A DNA stretch of 64,000 nucleotides from Brevundimonas sp. Root608 (GTDB lineage: Bacteria; Pseudomonadota; Alphaproteobacteria; Caulobacterales; Caulobacteraceae), in assembly GCF_001427825.1 (NCBI RefSeq), contig NZ_LMGT01000005.1, positions 124,001 to 188,000 of the forward strand, read 5' to 3'. Positions 9,815-18,727 of this stretch are shown piece by piece. The position numbers were made by a program, and so were the translations under genes. The notes under the pieces were generated by a model. That model was not told the origin of the DNA. It did no database searches and saw only the letters and a program-made list of their open reading frames with translations. Within the stretch, counting starts at the first letter, position 1; each line of letters opens with the position of its first letter.

Positions 9815-10501
9815 TCACTCCTCGCGGGGCAGGATGGAAAAGCCCGCCAGGCCGTCCTCGGCGCTGAGCTGGGCCACCAGGCGGTCGATGTCGATCGGCA
9901 CGTGTCCCTTGACCTTGAGATGATGCTCGTGGATCGCGCCGTCGTGGGTCATCACATGACCGAGGCGGACCACCTTCACCCCGTTGCCGCGCAGCAGGTC
10001 GCGGACGGCCAGGCCGCTGGGCGCCTGGCCCCGCTTCCAGCGCAGGACCACGTCCATCACCCCCACATGGGGCAGCTTGGCGTCCAGGAACCGCAGCACG
10101 GCCAGCACGGCCAGGGTCGCGCCGGAACCGATCAGCGCCAGTTCCGTCATCCCCACGCCGTACAGGACCCCGATCGCCGAGGTGACCCACAGGGACGCCG
10201 CCGTGGTCAGGCCGTGGACCGAGAACCCCTCGCGGAAGATGACCCCGGCGCAGAGAAAGCCGATGCCGGTCAGCAGGCCATGCGACATCCGCGTCGGGTC
10301 GATCACCACCGTCTGTCCCGGCAGGGCGGTGAAGGCCCAGGTCGCCTGGTGCATCGCCGCCAGCATCAGCAGGCAGGAGGTCAGGCACACCAGGATATGG
10401 GTCCGGAAGCCCGCCGGATGGCCGTGATAGGTGCGTTCGATGCCGATCAGCCCGCCCGCCGTCATGGCCGCCGCGACGGGCCAGACCAGATCCCAGTTCA
10501 T
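9815..10501 (-). CDS. MgtC/SapB family membrane protein (copy 1)
   Basis: 228 aa. Four to five membrane helices fill residues about 5-145, carrying the family signature GGLIGIERTYHGHPAGFRTH and GLLTGIGFLCAGVIFREG. The C-terminal cytoplasmic part (about 155-228) resembles an ACT-like domain. MgtC-type proteins have been linked to magnesium limitation and to inhibition of the F1Fo ATP synthase; the role here is unproven. It lies 79 bp downstream of a second paralogue in the same orientation, and the pair probably arose by tandem duplication. Confidence 0.88.
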   Translation of the reverse strand: MNWDLVWPVAAAMTAGGLIGIERTYHGHPAGFRTHILVCLTSCLLMLAAMHQATWAFTALPGQTVVIDPTRMSHGLLTGIGFLCAGVIFREGFSVHGLTTAASLWVTSAIGVLYGVGMTELALIGSGATLAVLAVLRFLDAKLPHVGVMDVVLRWKRGQAPSGLAVRDLLRGNGVKVVRLGHVMTHDGAIHEHHLKVKGHVPIDIDRLVAQLSAEDGLAGFSILPREE

Positions 10502-10580
10502 GTGTGTAAATCGCTCCGCAGACTGACGAATCTTCAGCCTAGCCCCGCCCGCGGCCCGCGATCAAGCGGTCGTCGTCCGG

Positions 10581-11273
10581 TCAGTCGTTTCGCGGATCCA
10601 GCCGGTAGGACGTCACACCCTCGATGGTCCGCAGCCGGGCGGCGAGATCTTTCAAGGCCCCCTCGTCGTTCAGCCTCAGGCTGAAGCTGCGGCGCACGCT
10701 GTCGCCGTCGTCGATCAGTTCGAACCGGTCCGCCCGGCGCGCGGGATCGGCCTCCGCCAGCGCCGTCTCGACATGACCCTCCGCGTCGGGATCGCCGCGC
10801 CGCCACACCACTTCCGCGTCCACGACCGCTCTTCTCGGCAGCTTCAGGTCCACCAGCCTCAGCACCACCAGTATGGCGGCCGTCAGCAGGGCCCCCGTCG
10901 CGCCGAGGGCGAACAGCCCCGCGCCCAACAGAAGGCCGATGGCGGCCGTGATCCATAACGACGCCGCCGTCGTCAGCCCGTGGATCGAGAAGCCCGAGCG
11001 GAAGATCACGCCCGCGCACAGGAAGCCGATCCCGGTCAGGACCCCGTGCGCCATCCGCGTCGGATCGCTGACGATCTGGGTGCCCGCCAGCGGCGCGAAC
11101 CGCCAGGCGCCCTGCGACACCGCCGCCTCCATCAGCAGGGCCGAGGCCAGACAGACGAGGATATGGGTCCGGAATCCGGCGGCCCGTCCCCGCCACTCGC
11201 GCTCGAACCCGATCAGGCCGCCGGCCGCGACGGCGGCGAGCAGGGGCAGGGCGAAACCCGGCAGGTCGGTCAT
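10581..11273 (-). CDS. MgtC/SapB family membrane protein (copy 2)
   Basis: 230 aa paralogue of its downstream neighbour. It shares GGLIGFEREWRGRAAGFRTH, GVLTGIGFLCAGVIFRSG and FSIHGLTTAASLWI in the membrane part and has a C-terminal ACT-like domain ending in TSYRLDPRND. Two ATGs (11279, 11273) are six bases apart. 11273 is preferred because GGAG is seven bases before it. It is divergent from the M20 peptidase gene, with only 90 bp shared as promoter region. Confidence 0.88.
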   Translation of the reverse strand: MTDLPGFALPLLAAVAAGGLIGFEREWRGRAAGFRTHILVCLASALLMEAAVSQGAWRFAPLAGTQIVSDPTRMAHGVLTGIGFLCAGVIFRSGFSIHGLTTAASLWITAAIGLLLGAGLFALGATGALLTAAILVVLRLVDLKLPRRAVVDAEVVWRRGDPDAEGHVETALAEADPARRADRFELIDDGDSVRRSFSLRLNDEGALKDLAARLRTIEGVTSYRLDPRND

Positions 11274-11363
11274 GTGCATGCTCCGGCGACGGTCGATCGC
11301 GCGGCGCTGTTCCGCCTCGCGCCGATCCACGCTAGCCTCGATCCGGGATCGGGAGAACACAGC

Positions 11364-13040
11364 ATGTCGACTTCAGGCGGCGCCGTCGTCGTGGCCATGG
11401 CCCGGCGGGCCGAACGGACCATCGTCCAGACCCTGCGCGAACACGGCGCCACGTCGGCGGACCGGGCGGTGCCCCTGTCGGTCGGACGCCCCGGCGGCCG
11501 CGCGGCCTTGCGGCGGCTGACCCGGTGCGACGCCGTGCGCCCGAACGGCGAGCGCTACTGGCTGGACGAGCGGGCCTGGGAGGCGATGCGCGACGGCCGG
11601 CGGGTGCGCGCCGTCTTCGCCCTGATCGTCGTGGCGGCGGTCGTCATCGGCCTTGTCGCCTTCGGCGCCACGCGCGCGGGGGCCCAGACGCCGGCTCTCC
11701 GCCCCGACCAGGCGGCCTTCCGCGCGCTCTATGAAGAATTGGTCGAAACGAACACCACCCTGTCGCAGGGCAGTTGCACCCTCGCCTCGGAACGCATGGC
11801 CGCTCGCCTCCTGGCCGCCGGCTATCCCGCCGCCGACGTGCGCATCCTGACCCCGGCCGACCGCCCCAGGGACGGCAATCTCGCGGCGGTGCTGCGCGGT
11901 TCGGACCGGTCCGCCGAGCCCCTGCTGCTGCTGGCCCACATCGACGTGGTCGAGGCCAATCCCGCCGACTGGACCCGCGATCCCTTCACCCTGGTCGAGG
12001 AGGACGGCTATTTCTACGCACGCGGCGCGTCCGACGACAAGGCCCAGGCCTCGGTCTGGGTCGACACCCTGGTGCGGCTGAAGTCAGCCGGCTTCCGGCC
12101 GCGCCGCGACATCAAACTGGCCCTGACCTGCGGCGAGGAGACCGCCGACACCTGGAACGGCGTCGAATGGCTGCTGCGCGAACACCCCGACGCGCTACAG
12201 GCCGGCTTCGCCCTCAACGAGGGGGCGGGCGGCCAGCTGGACGCTGAAGGAAACCGCGTCGCCCTGAACGTCCAGGCGGGCGAGAAGCTGTATCAGGACT
12301 ATACCCTTGAGCTGACCAACCCCGGCGGCCACAGCGCCCGGCCGCGCAAGGACAACGCCATCGCCGCCATGTCGCGCTCGCTCGCGGCGCTCGGGGATTA
12401 CGACTTCGCGCTGGAGCTCAACCCGGTCACCCGCGCCTATTTCGCGGCCGTGGCGGAGACGTCGCCGCAATACGCCGCCGATCTTCGCGCCCTCACGGCG
12501 AACGATACGCCCGATGCGGCGGCGGCGGCGCGTCTGTCGGCGGCCAATCCGATCTGGAACGCGACGATGCGCACGACCTGCATCCCGACGCTGATCAACG
12601 GCGGTCACGCGCCCAACGCCCAGCCCCAGCGCGTCACCGCCAACGTCAACTGCCGCATCTTCCCCGGCCATACGATCGAGGAAACCCAGGCCGAGATCGC
12701 CCGGGTGCTGAACAACCCGGCCATCGCCATCTCGCCCCTGGGCGCCGCTGATCCGACATCGCCGCCGCCGACCCTGAGCCCGGCCATCCTCGACCCGATC
12801 CGTCAGATCGCCGGCCGGATGTGGCCCGGCGTGCCGGTCGTGCCGACCATGGCCGTGGGGGCCACCGACGGCCGGTTCACCAACAAGGCGGGCATTCCGA
12901 CCTACGGCGTCACCGGCATGTTCGGCGACCCGGACGGCGGCGGCGCGCATGGCCTCAACGAACGCATCCGCGTGCGCTCCCTCTACGAGGGCCGCGACTT
13001 CCTGTTCGATCTGGTCAAGGCCTACGCCTCGGCGCCGTAA
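11364..13040 (+). CDS. Membrane-anchored M20 family metallopeptidase with extra N-terminal domain
   Basis: 558 aa. The C-terminal part (from about residue 105) is an M20/M28-type zinc peptidase. Metal-site motifs are LLAHIDVVEA (His192), GYFYARGASDDKAQ, the EE pair in LTCGEETADT, and a late His in GGGAHGLNERIRV; a dimerisation lid contains NPGGHSARP. Before it is a membrane segment (about 82-101) ending in AGAQ, and before that about 75 residues rich in Arg and Ala with a possible winged-helix pattern (RRLTRCDAVRPNGERYWLDE). The substrate is unknown. An internal ATG at 11588 would give a plain signal peptide plus peptidase, so the long form is not certain. Confidence 0.85.
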   Translation: MSTSGGAVVVAMARRAERTIVQTLREHGATSADRAVPLSVGRPGGRAALRRLTRCDAVRPNGERYWLDERAWEAMRDGRRVRAVFALIVVAAVVIGLVAFGATRAGAQTPALRPDQAAFRALYEELVETNTTLSQGSCTLASERMAARLLAAGYPAADVRILTPADRPRDGNLAAVLRGSDRSAEPLLLLAHIDVVEANPADWTRDPFTLVEEDGYFYARGASDDKAQASVWVDTLVRLKSAGFRPRRDIKLALTCGEETADTWNGVEWLLREHPDALQAGFALNEGAGGQLDAEGNRVALNVQAGEKLYQDYTLELTNPGGHSARPRKDNAIAAMSRSLAALGDYDFALELNPVTRAYFAAVAETSPQYAADLRALTANDTPDAAAAARLSAANPIWNATMRTTCIPTLINGGHAPNAQPQRVTANVNCRIFPGHTIEETQAEIARVLNNPAIAISPLGAADPTSPPPTLSPAILDPIRQIAGRMWPGVPVVPTMAVGATDGRFTNKAGIPTYGVTGMFGDPDGGGAHGLNERIRVRSLYEGRDFLFDLVKAYASAP

Positions 13041-13115
13041 AGCGTGCGGAACCGGCCCGGCGCGTTTGGCGTTAGGGGCCGATGCGGCGGCGTTGGCTGC
13101 TTCACAGGAGGGGCG

Positions 13116-13322
13116 ATGCACGGCCCGACCGACCGGTGTCTCGACGTCGAGAATTTCTCGGCCCTCAAGGCCGAGGTGCTGCGCGCCGCGGTCGAACTGT
13201 CCGACGAACAGCTGATGGATCTGACGGACGCCCTGCACGTCATCCTCCGCCTGCGCCGCCCTGGCCGGCCGATACGGCATCCTGACGGCTGGGTCACCGA
13301 CGAGCTTCGCAGCTTCGCCTGA
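13116..13322 (+). CDS. Small hypothetical protein, 68 aa
   Basis: No family recognised. Acidic, probably helical protein with LKAEVLRAAVELSDEQLMDL followed by an Arg-rich segment (ILRLRRPGRPIRHPDG). ATG 13116 has a strong CAGGAGGGGCG site just upstream, which is the main reason for calling it. It ends six bases from the convergent yebC stop. Confidence 0.6.
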   Translation: MHGPTDRCLDVENFSALKAEVLRAAVELSDEQLMDLTDALHVILRLRRPGRPIRHPDGWVTDELRSFA

Positions 13323-13328
13323 GCGGCC

Positions 13329-14102
13329 TCAGCCCGCGTACTTCGCCATGTCCTCGTCCGAGATGTCCTCGTTCGAATAGACGTTCTGCACGTCGTCCTC
13401 GGCGTCCAGGGCGTCGAGCAGCTTCATCAGCGTGCCGACCGCCTCGCCGGTGACCGGCACCTCGGTCTGCGGGCGCCAGACCAGGGCCGTGGACTTGGCG
13501 TCGCCGAGGATTTTCGACAGGGCCTCGGCCACTTCGTTCAGGTCCTCGAACGTCGTCCAGATGGTGTGGCCCGGCGCGTCCTCGTAGATGTCGGGCTTGA
13601 CCAGATCGCTCTCGACGTCCTGGGCGCCGGCCTCGATGGCGGCCTCCATGACCGCGTCCTCGCTGCCGGCCTCGGCCGGGTAGATGATCCGGCCGACGCG
13701 GTTCCACATGAAGGCGACGGAGTTCATCTCGCCCAGCTGGCCGCCGTTCTTGGTGAAGCAGGAGCGGATGTTGGAATTGGCGCGGTTGCGGTTGTCCGTC
13801 AGGGCCTCGACGATGATGCCCACGCCGCCGGGGCCCCGCCCCTCGTAGCGGACCTCTTCCATCGTATCGACATCGCCGCCCGCGGCCTTGTTGATGGCCC
13901 GCTGGATCACGTCGCGCGGCAGGCTTTCGGCCTTGGCGTTGTTGACCGCCAGACGCAGGCGCGGGTTCATGGCGATGTCGGGCATGCCCAGCTTGGCGGC
14001 CACGGTGATGTCGCGCGACAGCTTGGAGAACAGCTTGGAACGCTGCGCATCGGCGCGTCCCTTGCGGTGCATGATATTCTTGTATTTGGAATGGCCGGCC
14101 AT
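13329..14102 (-). CDS. yebC: YebC/PmpR family protein
   Basis: 257 aa, full length. The N-terminal signature [20 protein letters not shown] is followed by [20 protein letters not shown] and the [16 protein letters not shown] region. Family members act as transcription regulators (PmpR) or as translation factors that relieve ribosome stalling; which applies here cannot be told. A 40-bp hairpin element begins 18 bp upstream of the ATG (14121-14160) and recurs upstream of the thioesterase gene. Confidence 0.94.
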   Translation of the reverse strand: MAGHSKYKNIMHRKGRADAQRSKLFSKLSRDITVAAKLGMPDIAMNPRLRLAVNNAKAESLPRDVIQRAINKAAGGDVDTMEEVRYEGRGPGGVGIIVEALTDNRNRANSNIRSCFTKNGGQLGEMNSVAFMWNRVGRIIYPAEAGSEDAVMEAAIEAGAQDVESDLVKPDIYEDAPGHTIWTTFEDLNEVAEALSKILGDAKSTALVWRPQTEVPVTGEAVGTLMKLLDALDAEDDVQNVYSNEDISDEDMAKYAG

Positions 14103-14120
14103 GAAGCTCTCTTGAAGTGG

Positions 14121-14160
14121 GCGCTATCGTTCGCCGCGCGGCGGCTCGCTGCATGAGCGC
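14121..14160. repeat. 40-bp hairpin element, copy 1 (upstream of yebC)
   Basis: This 40-bp stretch is nearly the same as 14921-14960 and lies at about the same distance upstream of a minus-strand start codon. It can fold with an outer stem GCGCT/AGCGC and an inner stem around CGCCGCGCGGCG. A C-G pair of the inner stem in this copy is replaced by G-C in the other copy. Confidence 0.75.
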
Positions 14161-14272
14161 GGACGGCGTCGGATGAGCCCGCGCATCTAGCCGAAGCCGC
14201 GTGCGCTGTCACGACACAGGAACCGCCCGCGCCCCGGGACATTCTTCCTGCATCCCGAACGGAGCCGTTTCC

Positions 14273-14469
14273 ATGACCGCCGAAGACGTCATCTACGACG
14301 CTGACCTGTACGCCGACGGCGACCTCGACGAGGCCGACATCGTCGAGTGGTACGAGACCCGGCCCGTCTCCGTGTCGACCGCCGTCGCCGCCGGCTCGAT
14401 CATCGCCGCCTTCACCCTCGGCGCCCTCACCGCGGTGGGCGCCCTGGCCCTGATGGGCCGGCTGGACGA

Positions 14470-14473
<4 letters not shown>
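14273..14473 (+). CDS. Small single-pass membrane protein, 66 aa
   Basis: No family recognised. The N-terminal half is strongly acidic (DVIYDADLYADGDLDEADIV) and is followed by one membrane helix at about 38-58 (VSTAVAAGSIIAAFTLGALT) and a short tail. ATG 14273 follows CGGAG. Its stop lies in a CTAG shared with the convergent thioesterase gene. Confidence 0.6.
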
Positions 14474-14907
<434 letters not shown>

Positions 14908-14920
14908 GAAGTCTCCCTTG

Positions 14921-14960
14921 GCGCTATCGCTCGGCGCGCGGCGCCTCGCTGCTTGAGCGC
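14921..14960. repeat. 40-bp hairpin element, copy 2 (upstream of thioesterase gene)
   Basis: Near-identical to 14121-14160. The inner stem reads CGGCGCGCGGCGCC, where copy 1 has CGCCGCGCGGCGGC; the two changed bases face each other in the stem, so pairing is kept. It begins 13 bp upstream of the thioesterase ATG and could be part of a promoter or a 5' untranslated structure. Confidence 0.75.
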
Positions 14961-15042
14961 GTTGTTTCCCCGGCGCGTCTGTGCGCGCTTGAGGGCAGCC
15001 TTGGGCTTGGCGGAGGCGGCGTCAAGCGCCTAGCGTGCCCGC

Positions 15043-16167
15043 ATGCAGACCACCGCCGCCGTTCTCCGTACCCTGGGCGCCCCCCGCCCCTATGCGGACA
15101 GCCTCCCGCTCTCGATCGAGACCGTGACGCTGGACGCGCCCGGCCCCGGCGAGGTGCGGGTCGCCGTCAAGGCCGCTGGCCTGTGTCATTCGGACCTCAG
15201 CGTCATCAACGGCGACCGGCCCCGCCCCCTGCCGATGGCCCTGGGCCACGAGGCTGCGGGCCTGGTCGAGGCGCTGGGGGACGGCGTCACCGACCTGGCC
15301 GTCGGCGACCATGTCGTCATGGTCTTCATGCCCTCCTGCGGCCACTGCAACCCCTGCGCCGGGGGCCGCCCCGCCCTGTGCGAGCCGGGCGCCGCCGCCA
15401 ATGGCAGGGGCGAGCTGCTGACCGGCGGTCGCCGCATTCATGACGCGGCGGGCGACCTGAACCACCATCTGGGCTGCTCCGCCTTCGCCGGCCATGCCGT
15501 CGTCTCGCGCCGCTCTCTGGTCAAGATCGACGCCGACCTGCCGTTCGAGCACGCGGCCCTGTTCGGCTGCGCGGTCCTGACCGGGGTCGGGGCGGTGGTG
15601 AACACCGCCGGGGTGCGGGCCGGCCAGGGCGTCGCCGTGGTCGGCCTGGGCGGAGTCGGCCTGTCGTCGGTACTGGGCGCCCTGGCGGCCGGCGCCGCTC
15701 CCGTCGTCGCCGTCGACCTGTCCGAAGACAAGCTGGCGCTGGCCCGAACCCTCGGTCCGGTGCAGACGGTCAACGCCGGCGACGCGGACGCCGTCGAACA
15801 GGTCCGCGCCCTGACCGGCGGCGGGGCCGATTTCGTGTTCGAGATGGCCGGGTCTGTCCGGGCGCTGGACGCCGCCTGGCGGATGACCCGGCGCGGCGGG
15901 ACCACGGTCACCGCCGGCCTGCCCCCGCCCGAGGCCGCCCTGGCCGTCAACGTCGTCTCGCTGGTCGCCGAGGAACGCACCCTGAAGGGCAGCTACATCG
16001 GAACCTGCGTGCCCAGCCGGGACATCCCCCGCTATGTCGCCCTGTTCAGACAGGGGCGCCTGCCGGTCGATCGCCTGTTGACCGGCGTCATCCCCCTGTC
16101 GGACATCAACGCCGCCTTCGACCGGCTGGCCGACGGCCAGGCGGTGCGGACCGTCGTGCGGTTCTAG
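15043..16167 (+). CDS. Zinc-dependent alcohol dehydrogenase
   Basis: 374 aa MDR-family enzyme oxidising an alcohol or aldehyde adduct with NAD(P). Catalytic zinc motifs AAGLCHSDLSV and ALGHEAAGLVE are present. The structural-zinc lobe has four Cys (CGHCNPCAGGRPALC), the cofactor fold GLGGVGLSSVLGALAAGA, and VDLS after it suggests NAD. Resembles class III/AdhC-type or aryl-alcohol enzymes; the substrate is unknown. Its TAG is shared, inside CTAG, with the convergent sseB-like gene. Confidence 0.9.
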   Translation: MQTTAAVLRTLGAPRPYADSLPLSIETVTLDAPGPGEVRVAVKAAGLCHSDLSVINGDRPRPLPMALGHEAAGLVEALGDGVTDLAVGDHVVMVFMPSCGHCNPCAGGRPALCEPGAAANGRGELLTGGRRIHDAAGDLNHHLGCSAFAGHAVVSRRSLVKIDADLPFEHAALFGCAVLTGVGAVVNTAGVRAGQGVAVVGLGGVGLSSVLGALAAGAAPVVAVDLSEDKLALARTLGPVQTVNAGDADAVEQVRALTGGGADFVFEMAGSVRALDAAWRMTRRGGTTVTAGLPPPEAALAVNVVSLVAEERTLKGSYIGTCVPSRDIPRYVALFRQGRLPVDRLLTGVIPLSDINAAFDRLADGQAVRTVVRF

Positions 16168-16916
16168 ACCAGCTTCAGACCCACGCCCGGCTTGCCGTCC
16201 GGCTTGCCGACCGAGACGTCCAGCGTTTCAACGCCGAACTGCAGGCCGCGCACGGCGCGCGCCGCCAGGGCCTTCATCTCGTCCGCGGGCCGGTCGGAAC
16301 GGATGTCGAGGAACCAGCCGATCCGGCCGATGTCGGGCCAGATGGCCCGCGCCAGCCACACCCCCTCGACCATCGGGGCCTTGAAGTTGTCCCGGATCAC
16401 CTGCGTGAGCATGACGGGTTCGTTTTCGGGCTCGACATCATGCAGTTCGACCCGACCGGAGACGGGGTAGAACGACGGCAGCTGTTCGTGCTCCAGCACG
16501 GCCTTGATCTGGTCGGGGTTGAGCAACAGACCCTTGCCGTCCTCCGGGTTCAGCAGCACCACCGAATCCTTCAGAAGGCTGAGCAGGGCTCGCCCCTGCA
16601 TGGCGAGGATGCGCGCGTCCTCGCCGAACACCCGGGTCGCCCGGCTGGGATCGGTGAACAGGCTGACGCTGTCGCGGCCGTCGTTCAGCACCAGGCCCCG
16701 CAGGATCAGCTGCTCGCCCTGGCGCAGCACCTTGCTCCCGTCGTCGCCGGGGGTCCCGCCGGGGCCCTCGGGATCCGGCACGGCGTACAGGTCGGCCTCG
16801 AGCATCACCCGTTCGAACCACCCCATGCGCGAGGCGTCGGCCAGAGCCTCGTAGAGGGCCTCCTCCAGCGGGTTCAGGGGATTGTCGGTGAAGACGAGGG
16901 GCTGGGCGTCGGTCAT
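16164..16916 (-). CDS. SseB family protein
   Basis: 250 aa. Matches the pattern of SseB-type proteins (enhanced serine sensitivity B): the N-terminal NPLNPLEEALYEALADASRM, the central FTDPSRATRVFGEDARILAM region, and the C-terminal domain with VEGVWLARAIWPDIGRIGWFL. The molecular role of the family is poorly known. The stop is shared in CTAG with the dehydrogenase gene, so the two transcripts converge head-on. Confidence 0.7.
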   Translation of the reverse strand: MTDAQPLVFTDNPLNPLEEALYEALADASRMGWFERVMLEADLYAVPDPEGPGGTPGDDGSKVLRQGEQLILRGLVLNDGRDSVSLFTDPSRATRVFGEDARILAMQGRALLSLLKDSVVLLNPEDGKGLLLNPDQIKAVLEHEQLPSFYPVSGRVELHDVEPENEPVMLTQVIRDNFKAPMVEGVWLARAIWPDIGRIGWFLDIRSDRPADEMKALAARAVRGLQFGVETLDVSVGKPDGKPGVGLKLV

Positions 16917-16994
16917 GGTCTACTCGGCGTCGAAGGGGCCGACACAAGAGGCGAGCCGGGGCGCGCCGTCAATCGTCTGCCTCCGCCGCCCGAG

Positions 16995-17026
16995 CGGGCG
17001 GCCGGCCCCGAAGGTCCGGCCGCCCG
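16995..17026 (-). terminator. Strong hairpin after the OmpA-like lipoprotein gene
   Basis: An 11-bp perfect GC stem (16995-17005 with 17016-17026) and a 10-base loop lie just beyond the stop at 17041. There is no T tract on the minus strand, so it may be a weak or Rho-assisted terminator. Confidence 0.45.
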
Positions 17027-17040
17027 TGTGCGGGGTCGTC

Positions 17041-17592
17041 CTAGCTGAGGACGACGATCGCGACGCGCCGGTTCTGGGCCCGGCCTTCCGGCGTCTCGTT
17101 CGGGGCCACCGGCGATTCCTCGCCATAGGAGATGGTCGCCATCCGGTTCAGGGCGATGCCCTGGCGGCTCAGCGAGCGGCGGACGGCCTCGGCCCGGGCC
17201 TCGCCGAGCTGATCGTTGTATTCGGCGTCGCCGCTGGCGTCCGTATAGCCCTGGATTTCCAGATAGACGTTGCGGTTCTCGCCCTTGAGACGCTGGGCCA
17301 GTTCTGCCAGCCGCTGTTCGGCTTCGGGCGAGAGGGCGTGGCGGTCGGTCGGGAATTTGACCGAGTCGTCCGACAGCACGACTTCGTAGAGGAATTTGCC
17401 TTCCGCCAGCTTGTGGGCCGCATTGGCCCGCTCAAGCGCCTGTCCGGCCGTGCCTTCGACCTGGGTCACCCGGTTGTCGACCACGGCAAGATTCTCACGC
17501 ACGAATTTGTGGCTGGCGCAGCCGCTGGCGGCGAGGCCGAGGGCGAGAACCACGCCGGTCATGGCCGTCGTCCTGAGTTTCGATCGGGTCAA
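17041..17592 (-). CDS. OmpA family outer-membrane lipoprotein
   Basis: 183 aa. Lipoprotein signal with lipobox LAASGC, a helical stretch (about 30-65), then an OmpA-like peptidoglycan-binding domain: VKFPTDRHALSPEAEQRL, IQGYTDASGDAEYNDQLGEA and ISYGEESPVAPN. TTG 17592 is chosen because AGGAG lies eight bases before it; ATG 17562 is the alternative and leaves a shorter signal. Not part of the tol-pal cluster, so it is a second Pal-like protein. Confidence 0.85.
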   Translation of the reverse strand: MTRSKLRTTAMTGVVLALGLAASGCASHKFVRENLAVVDNRVTQVEGTAGQALERANAAHKLAEGKFLYEVVLSDDSVKFPTDRHALSPEAEQRLAELAQRLKGENRNVYLEIQGYTDASGDAEYNDQLGEARAEAVRRSLSRQGIALNRMATISYGEESPVAPNETPEGRAQNRRVAIVVLS

Positions 17593-17846
17593 GTGTCGTC
17601 TCCTGATGGGCGGGGCGCCGCTCCCGCATAGGTGCGCGGACCTGAACCTGCCGTAACCCGGACGGCGGAGTGATGACCCGCATAGGGCCAAAACGCGTCA
17701 CCTTGACCATTAGCTGAGCCTTACCGCCCGGGGGCGGCGGACGCCCTTCCGGCGCCACCTTGTTGACGCGGGCGGATGGTCTTCAGGTCGGCGCGGGCGC
17801 AATCAGGCTCGCCGGTCGAGACGTCCAGGTGCCGCCAGACCCCGAG

Positions 17847-18716
17847 ATGCAAACCGGAAAATCACCCGGTGCGGCCGTATCGGCTCCGCGCCGCCCCGCC
17901 CCGTCCGGACGCCGGATGCGGGCATGGGCGCCCGCCGTCGCGCTGAGTCTGTCGGCACATCTGACGCTGTTTCTGGTCCTCGCTTCCTCTTCCCCGTCCC
18001 CGATCACAATTGTTCCGCCCGCGCCCGAACCGAGAGCCGTTGTGGTCACCCTGACCCGACCGCCCCCTCCTCCGCCGCCGCCCACGGCTCCGGTCATCGC
18101 CGAACCGCCCCCCGGTCCGCTCACGGCCGAGCCTGCCGCCGCTGCTTCGCCCGCTCCGCCGCGCCCGGTTCCGGCCCGCGCCGCGCCGCGCCCCCGGCCG
18201 GTTCGCACGCCACCGCCGCCCGACGTCCCCGCCCTGCCCGCCAACCCGGCTCCCGTGGTCGCCCCCATGGCCGTGATCGGCGAGGCCCAGCTGGCCGGCG
18301 CCCTCCGGGCCGGGACGGGTCAGGGCGGCGGTTCGGGATCGGGCGGCGGCGGGGGCGGCGGCGCGGGCGCGGGAACCGGCGGCGCCTGCGACATGGTCCG
18401 GCGGCTGCAGGACGCGCTGCGGGCCGACCCCGAGGTGCGCGCCGCCGTAGCCCAGGCCCATCGCGCCATGCCGGCCTCGGGTCGGGCCATCCTGGTCTGG
18501 AACGGCGACTGGATCCAGGACCCGACCCAGGCGGGCAAGGGTCTGGCCGGGGTGCGCCAGGCCATCGCCCTGGAGGTCGCCTTCGCGCCGCGCGAATGCC
18601 GGACCCAGGCGATGCGCGGCCTCGCCGTCATCGCCTTCGCCGACGGACCGGGCGCGCCGCGGCTGGCGCTGGGCGGCGGCGCTTGGCGCTGGTCCGACCT
18701 GCTGGGCGCGCGCTAG
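17847..18716 (+). CDS. TonB/TolA-like proline-rich membrane protein of unknown function
   Basis: 289 aa. An Arg/Pro-rich N-terminus precedes one membrane helix (about residues 25-45, PAVALSLSAHLTLFLVLASS), where SAHL resembles the His-containing TonB helix. A long Pro/Ala linker with eight consecutive Pro, a glycine-rich hinge at about 180-200, and a C-terminal domain of about 100 residues (CDMVRRLQDALRADPEVRAA, ILVWNGDWIQDP, APRECRTQAMRGLAVIAF) follow. The C-terminal domain is not an obvious TonB_C. ATG 17847 is chosen; ATG 17916 would also keep the helix. Confidence 0.7.
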   Translation: MQTGKSPGAAVSAPRRPAPSGRRMRAWAPAVALSLSAHLTLFLVLASSSPSPITIVPPAPEPRAVVVTLTRPPPPPPPPTAPVIAEPPPGPLTAEPAAAASPAPPRPVPARAAPRPRPVRTPPPPDVPALPANPAPVVAPMAVIGEAQLAGALRAGTGQGGGSGSGGGGGGGAGAGTGGACDMVRRLQDALRADPEVRAAVAQAHRAMPASGRAILVWNGDWIQDPTQAGKGLAGVRQAIALEVAFAPRECRTQAMRGLAVIAFADGPGAPRLALGGGAWRWSDLLGAR

Positions 18717-18727
18717 GTCCCGGGCGA

